Shown: positions 59,842-64,000 of the stretch, piece after piece
Numbering within the stretch: position 1 is the first letter of the stretch
How the letters are laid out: each line of letters starts with the position of its first letter
Source of the DNA: Otis tarda
Taxonomy: Eukaryota; Chordata; Aves; Otidiformes; Otididae
NCBI GenBank assembly: GCA_026413225.1
Contig: CM048555.1
Coordinates: 82,591,785 to 82,655,784, forward strand
Length of the DNA: 64,000 bases
Direction: 5' to 3'
Position numbers and translations under genes: made by a program
Notes under the pieces: generated by a model
Told to the model about the DNA's origin: nothing
Database searches by the model: none
Seen by the model: only the letters and a program-made list of their open reading frames with translations

Positions 59842-62800
59842 CTACGAAATCTGGTTGTTGAGCTGGCCTGGGTACTGCTCAAATCGCTTGTTGGCCTCTT
59901 CGCTGAGCGCGTCGCCTGGGGGGGCAGAGGGCGAGAGCTGTGAGCTGGGGCACTGCATAACCCCTGCCCCGCCAGCACCTCTGCTCCCCCTGCAGCTACC
60001 CCAAGCTCCCCAGCCCCTGCCGCCCCATGCCAGCCCAACCATCCTGCCCCAGCCCCGCAGCCTGCCCCAGCCCCACTGCTTCCTGCAGCCCCCTCATTGC
60101 CCCCTCGCCCACTCTGTGCCGCATCCTGGGGTGGTTACCGATGTGGCAGCTGTGCACCCAGATGCGGTGCCCGTCGTACTTGCAGTTGCATTTCATGGCA
60201 TTGTTGGTGAAGTCGCTCTCTGCCACCTCGAAGTTGGGGTTGATCACGACCTGTGGGGCACTGACAGTAAGGGTCGCAGTCCCCTGCCCCACACCAGCAG
60301 TGCTGCAGCCCCCCACCCTGTCTGCTTGGCCACCCTGGCCTCGGCAGAGCTGCTGCCTGTGGCACGGCCTCCAGCCCCCCAGCCCGGGCAGGGCTTGTCC
60401 CCAGCCGCGGTGGGATGTGCTGGCGGGCTGCAAGGAGCTGGGGGCTGCCCCTGTAGGGGGGGCGTGCCCTTGTAACTGCACCATGTGCCCACAAGCAGCG
60501 TTCCTCAGAGCAGGAAAACCTGGGCTGAAGCGTGCCTGAGCAGTTCCCGCATGAGCCCTGCACCGTCCCACACCAGCACGCACCCCGCCAGCCCCACCAC
60601 GCTCCAGCCCGCTCGGAGAGCAGGGGAGAGAGGGCCGGCTGCATGGCGAGCCGGGGGTGCAGGGGCAGAGAGCGGGGGTGCACGCGGGAAGGCGGGACGA
60701 GGGCCCAGGGGCGGCTCAGCTGCAGCACCTGCAGGATGTAGTTCCCTGGCTTGACGTCGGTGATGTCGATCCACTGACAGTCGATGTCATGCCGGTACAG
60801 GTCCCAGCAGCCCACGGTGATGCCCTGCTCCCCAAAGTTGGCACACTCGTACCGCTTGGCCACGTCTGCAGGGAGGAAGAGAGCGCGGCTCGTCCTCGCT
60901 GCAGCCCCCTGCACAGCCCTCGTGTCACCCCTGCAGCGCGGCCCCAGCCTGCACAATGGCAGCCCTGCGGCGGGGACGCGGGCAGGGATGGGGACGCAAA
61001 GCCTCACGGCGCCCACCTTCCTCACACTCGGTGTCCTCAAGGCAGAAGCTGGCCTTGTGTCCCTCCGCCACCTTGGTGCCGTTGGGGGTCAGGATGTCGT
61101 AGTGGGTGAAGATGTCCATGCTGTGGTAGTGCCTGCAAGAGGGAGCCCGCAGCTCCGGCTGCAGCAGTGCCCAGCGGCTGGGGAGTCGGGGATGCTCGGG
61201 GCAGAGGAGACCCACAGAGCGGACAGGAGACGCCCTGCCCTGTGGCAGGTCCTTCGCCACCTGCCCGGCCCCTCGCTGCTGGGAAGGTCCCCACAGCCCC
61301 TGCTCTGAGGCCGCAGTGCTGCGGGGTCAGGCAGAGCTCGGTCCTGCCCTGGGAGGGGACACGGCTGTCCCCAGCCAGATGGCCCGGGCAAGCAGGGGGC
61401 TCAGCCACAGTGCACAGCCTGCAGCCCCAGTCCTGCCCCCTCAGTCCTCGCCCCCCCCCCCCCCCAACACTGCTTATCCAACCCTGAGCCAAAACGGACC
61501 CCAGTCAGCAGAAGGCGCCTGACCCGGCCTCCATGCCACAGCCAGTGCCACCCTCGCCCAGCCCACCCCAGCAGCACCATCACCCTCTTCCCACCGTGGC
61601 CCCCTGCCCAGGCTGTTCCCCTGCCCGTGCCGCGCACGCACCGGTGGCACTCGTGCCAGACCCAGGAGTGCCGGCCAGCCTTGGGGCGGAAGTCGGCGCG
61701 GCCATTGTTGTGGATCTGCGAGGAGAAGCGGAGCAGGCGACGGTGCCCGTAGGGCCAGTTGGCCAGGCGGGCCGAGCTGGAGAGGCAGTTCTCCTCGGCA
61801 GCACAGTACAGCATGTGCAGCGGCCGATCCTCGATGTACGCGGTCTCCTGCACCAGCGGGGCGTGCAGCAGCAGGTCGGAGGCGGCTGGGGAGCAGGCAG
61901 CTGCTCAGCGACAGGTGGCCGCTCCACTGCTTGGCGGGCAGCAGGGATGGGCGAGCACTAGGGCTGGGGTGAGCACCCAGTGCAGGCAGGGCTGAGCCAG
62001 CCAGGGGATGCATGCCCTCCACATCGGCTGGGCGCAGGCTGACCCGGCAGCCCCGTCATCGGCAAACCTCGCTGCCCGCAGCCCCATTGCTCGCAGCCCC
62101 TTTATCTGCAGCCCCTGGCCCCACAGCACCCCACTGCCTGCAGACCCCACAGCCCCCGTTGTCTGCAGACCCCACTGCCCGCAGACCCCATCGCTGCTCA
62201 CTCTCGGAGCAGATGACGCCTGCGGCGAAGCGTGTGCCCGTGTTCCTGCAGTTCAGGCTGGTGCCGTGGTGCTGGCAGTGGCTCAGGGACATCTCATGGC
62301 CGGCACACTTCACCCCACTCAGCACCATCTCCGTCACGTTGCTGGCGTCCCAGTACCACGTCTCCTAGGGAGGGGGTGAGACAGGCTGGGCGGCAGAGCT
62401 GGCTGCCACGGGTGCCCCAGCTCGCACGCGCCAGCACCCTGCCACAGCGCAGCCCTGCCCACAAACCCGGGCTGCCCACAAGGGCCCCATCCCACGGCAT
62501 GGAGCAGCCACGTCCCTTTGCCCCCATACAGCCCCACAGCCATCAGGGAAGCGCCGGTGCCTCTGCTCGCCAGGGTGTCACCGAGGGCCTCCCCGCCGGC
62601 ACCTACCGTCACTGCGTGCAGGGAGTAGCCCAGGCCGAGCTGGCGACAGGCCACCATCGCCTCCTTGGTGGTCCAGCCATCGCTGCACACCACGCCCCAC
62701 TTACTGCCTCGCTTCACCTCCACACGTCCCTCAAACGCCGTCCTCCCGCCAGACAGGCGGATCTGCGGGGAAGCCCTGGGGCCGTAAGCAGACACCCCGC

Positions 62801-63064
62801 GCCACGCCGCCTCGCACCCCGTCCCCATCCCATCCCTGCGGAGCAGTGGTGGCGGCACGCTGCCCTGGCCAAGCTGGCGCGCCCACCTACTTGTAAGCCA
62901 TGGTTAGCGAATCCCAGACCCAGCTGGCGACAGGCCACCATCGCCTCCAGCGTACCCCAGCCTTCGCCGCAGACCAGACCCCAGCGGGGCTGGTCCCCGT
63001 CGCCAGTCCCCACCGCCACCTCGACCCGCCCCTCGAAGCGGCTCCGGCCCCCGCTCAGGCGAAT
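59842..63064 (-). CDS. LOXL3: LOXL3, lysyl oxidase homologue 3, 3' part (5' exons beyond right edge)
   Basis: LOXL3 is a secreted copper amine oxidase that cross-links collagen and elastin. Exons in the window: 63064-62891, 62762-62607, 62364-62202, 61885-61642, 61132-61017, 60865-60729, 60250-60139, 59915-59842 (TAG). The first two are alternative-looking halves of the last SRCR domain, and the third completes it ([13 protein letters not shown]). The catalytic domain begins at [15 protein letters not shown]. It contains the copper-binding run [20 protein letters not shown] across a splice, the lysine of [13 protein letters not shown] and the tyrosine of KPGNYILQV that form the LTQ cofactor, the [19 protein letters not shown] block, and the cytokine-receptor-like end with [19 protein letters not shown]. 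It ends in NNQIS. Three of the four SRCR domains and the signal peptide must lie past 64,000. It is convergent with HTRA2, as in human 2p13. Confidence 0.96.
61451..61465. repeat. Poly-C run (15 C) in a LOXL3 intron
   Basis: An uninterrupted 15-C homopolymer lies between the exons at 61,132 and 61,642. Its length is prone to sequencing error. Confidence 0.8.
62607..62762 (-). other. LOXL3: LOXL3 SRCR4 half-exon, version B (duplicate of version A)
   Basis: This 156-nt exon (52 codons, phase 0 at both ends; acceptor CCCCGCAG, donor GTAGGT) starts [16 protein letters not shown], continues [20 protein letters not shown] and ends GYSLHAVT. It has the same start, phase and position in the domain as version A 130 bp upstream. 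Joined to 62364 it reads HAVT-ETWYWD, again a complete domain. Inclusion of both would leave one half-domain without its partner cysteines. Confidence 0.82.
62891..63064 (-). other. LOXL3: LOXL3 SRCR4 half-exon, version A
   Basis: This 174-nt exon (58 codons, phase 0 at both ends; acceptor TTTCTCTGCAG, donor GTAGGT) encodes [16 protein letters not shown], then [20 protein letters not shown], and ends GFANHGLQ. Human LOXL3, as I recall it, has GYANHGLQ directly joined to ETWYWD, so this version is the one expected in mammals. Joining it straight to 62364 keeps the frame and gives one complete SRCR domain. Confidence 0.85.
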
Positions 63065-63381
63065 CTGCAGAGAAAGGCAGTGGCAGCATCATTGTCATCA
63101 CAAGTGATGCACTGCTGGGGCCGCAGCCCACAGGACAGTCCTCCCCAGCCCCTGTCCCTCAGCGGCCACAGCTGCCCCATGCCCCGACACAGCCGGGGAT
63201 GTGCTGCAGCACCTGGACGGGCCCTGGGCTGGGGGCTGCGGGACACCCGGGGAGGTAGCAGCCAGGAGCTGAGCAGAGCCAGCCACAGCTTTGGTCAGCA
63301 GGGAACTCGCCCAAACTGGTGGGACTGGGGCCAAGAAATTGCTTGTGAGTTTGGGAATTGTCTCACCAAAGCAGGAAAACC

Positions 63382-63582
63382 ATAGCATCAAAGAATGGTT
63401 TGGGTTGAAGGGACTGGTAAAGCCCCCCCAGTCCAACCCCCCTGCCAGGAGCAGGGACATCTCCAACCGGATCAGGTTGCTCAGAGCCCCATCCAACCTG
63501 GAATATTTCCAGGGATGGGGCATCCACCACCTCTCTGGGCAACCTGTGCCAGTGTTTCACCACCCTCAGCGTAAAAAAAATG
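63382..63582 (-). mobile_element. CR1 LINE 3' fragment, reverse orientation
   Basis: Read on the minus strand this is the CR1 3' end (GGTTGCCCAGAGAGGTGGTG, then TTGGACTGGGGGGG and the terminal TTCTTTGATGCTATG). It lies in the LOXL3 intron upstream of exon 63,064. Confidence 0.9.
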
Positions 63583-64000
63583 GTTCATTTTGAAATGGCA
63601 TTCTCATTTCAGAAATGACAGGTGTGAGAGAGTTAAAAGTTATTAAAAAGCTCAGAGTGGATGAAATGACAGGTGAGGGCAAACAGGAACACGTGGCTCC
63701 ATTTGCTCATTTCATCACCAGAAAAAAACCACTCTCCTGGTTGGCCCACAGTGATTTTTTTTCTGGTGCGCTGGCACGGGCTGGCAGCAGGGAGAGCAGC
63801 AGGGAGCAGCTGTCCCACACCACCCCACACCATGGGGCCCACAGGGTGCCCAGAGCCCCCCGTGGCCTCCCTCCCGCCCCTCTCCTCACAGGGGCAGCTT
63901 GGGACTCCCACTCCCAAAATACCCAACCCCTCCAGGGCAGCCCTTGCCTCAGGGTGCAATGGGGTGCACGGGAGGGATAACGGGCCATCCTACAGCAGGT
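63583..64000. other. LOXL3: LOXL3 intron to the window edge
   Basis: No SRCR exon was found here. The preceding LOXL3 exon lies beyond 64,000. Confidence 0.45.

Overview
This is a GC-rich vertebrate nuclear segment, almost certainly from a bird. It has many short coding exons with GT/AG borders, CpG islands, several CR1 LINE fragments (the dominant avian retroelement) and AATAAA poly(A) signals. There are no operons, CRISPR arrays or prokaryotic signals. Coordinates below come from hand-joining exons so that splice phase is preserved. No alignment or database search was run, and human comparisons are from memory.

Layout, left to right. (1) Positions 1-20,813 look like one very large intron of a DOCK gene that starts left of the window. 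Nested in it on the minus strand is an INSYN2-family gene: a long first coding exon (about 7,833 to 6,343) and a second exon (3,132-3,058), with its last exon not found. A CpG island with no assigned transcript lies at about 16.6-18.6 kb. (2) Positions 20,814-32,166 (+) hold 25 consecutive exons, 879 codons plus stop, of a DOCK-A (DOCK1/2/5 type) Rac exchange factor: the whole DHR2 catalytic half and a proline-rich tail. (3) Positions 33,509-35,935 (-) hold a compact five-exon BNIP3-family gene, a mitophagy receptor type with an SWVEL LC3-binding motif and the BNIP3-type membrane anchor. (4) Positions 36,293-47,037 (-) hold a complete AUP1 of 12 coding exons. (5) Positions 47,361-57,040 (+) hold HTRA2, eight exons, head-to-head with AUP1 across a 323-bp CpG-rich promoter. 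(6) Positions 59,842-63,064 (-) hold the 3' part of LOXL3: the last SRCR domain and the whole lysyl oxidase domain. Its 5' exons lie beyond the right edge.

AUP1-HTRA2-LOXL3 is the order seen at human 2p13. What is unusual is the left neighbour: a DOCK-A gene carrying a nested INSYN2 gene, next to a BNIP3-type gene. As I recall, human 10q26 has DOCK1 + INSYN2A + BNIP3, 8p21 has DOCK5 + BNIP3L (and LOXL2), and 5q35 has DOCK2 + INSYN2B. This window therefore reads as a further copy of that ancient paralogous block, with extra DOCK-A, INSYN2 and BNIP3 members that have no counterpart beside AUP1 in mammals. This is the main candidate discovery.

Other points of note are two competing versions of one LOXL3 SRCR exon (possible mutually exclusive exons), a perfect GTCACGTGAC CLEAR-type box just upstream of the BNIP3-like start codon, a 44-bp minisatellite filling that gene's first intron, and single reading-frame breaks in the GC-rich first coding exons of HTRA2 and the INSYN2-like gene.
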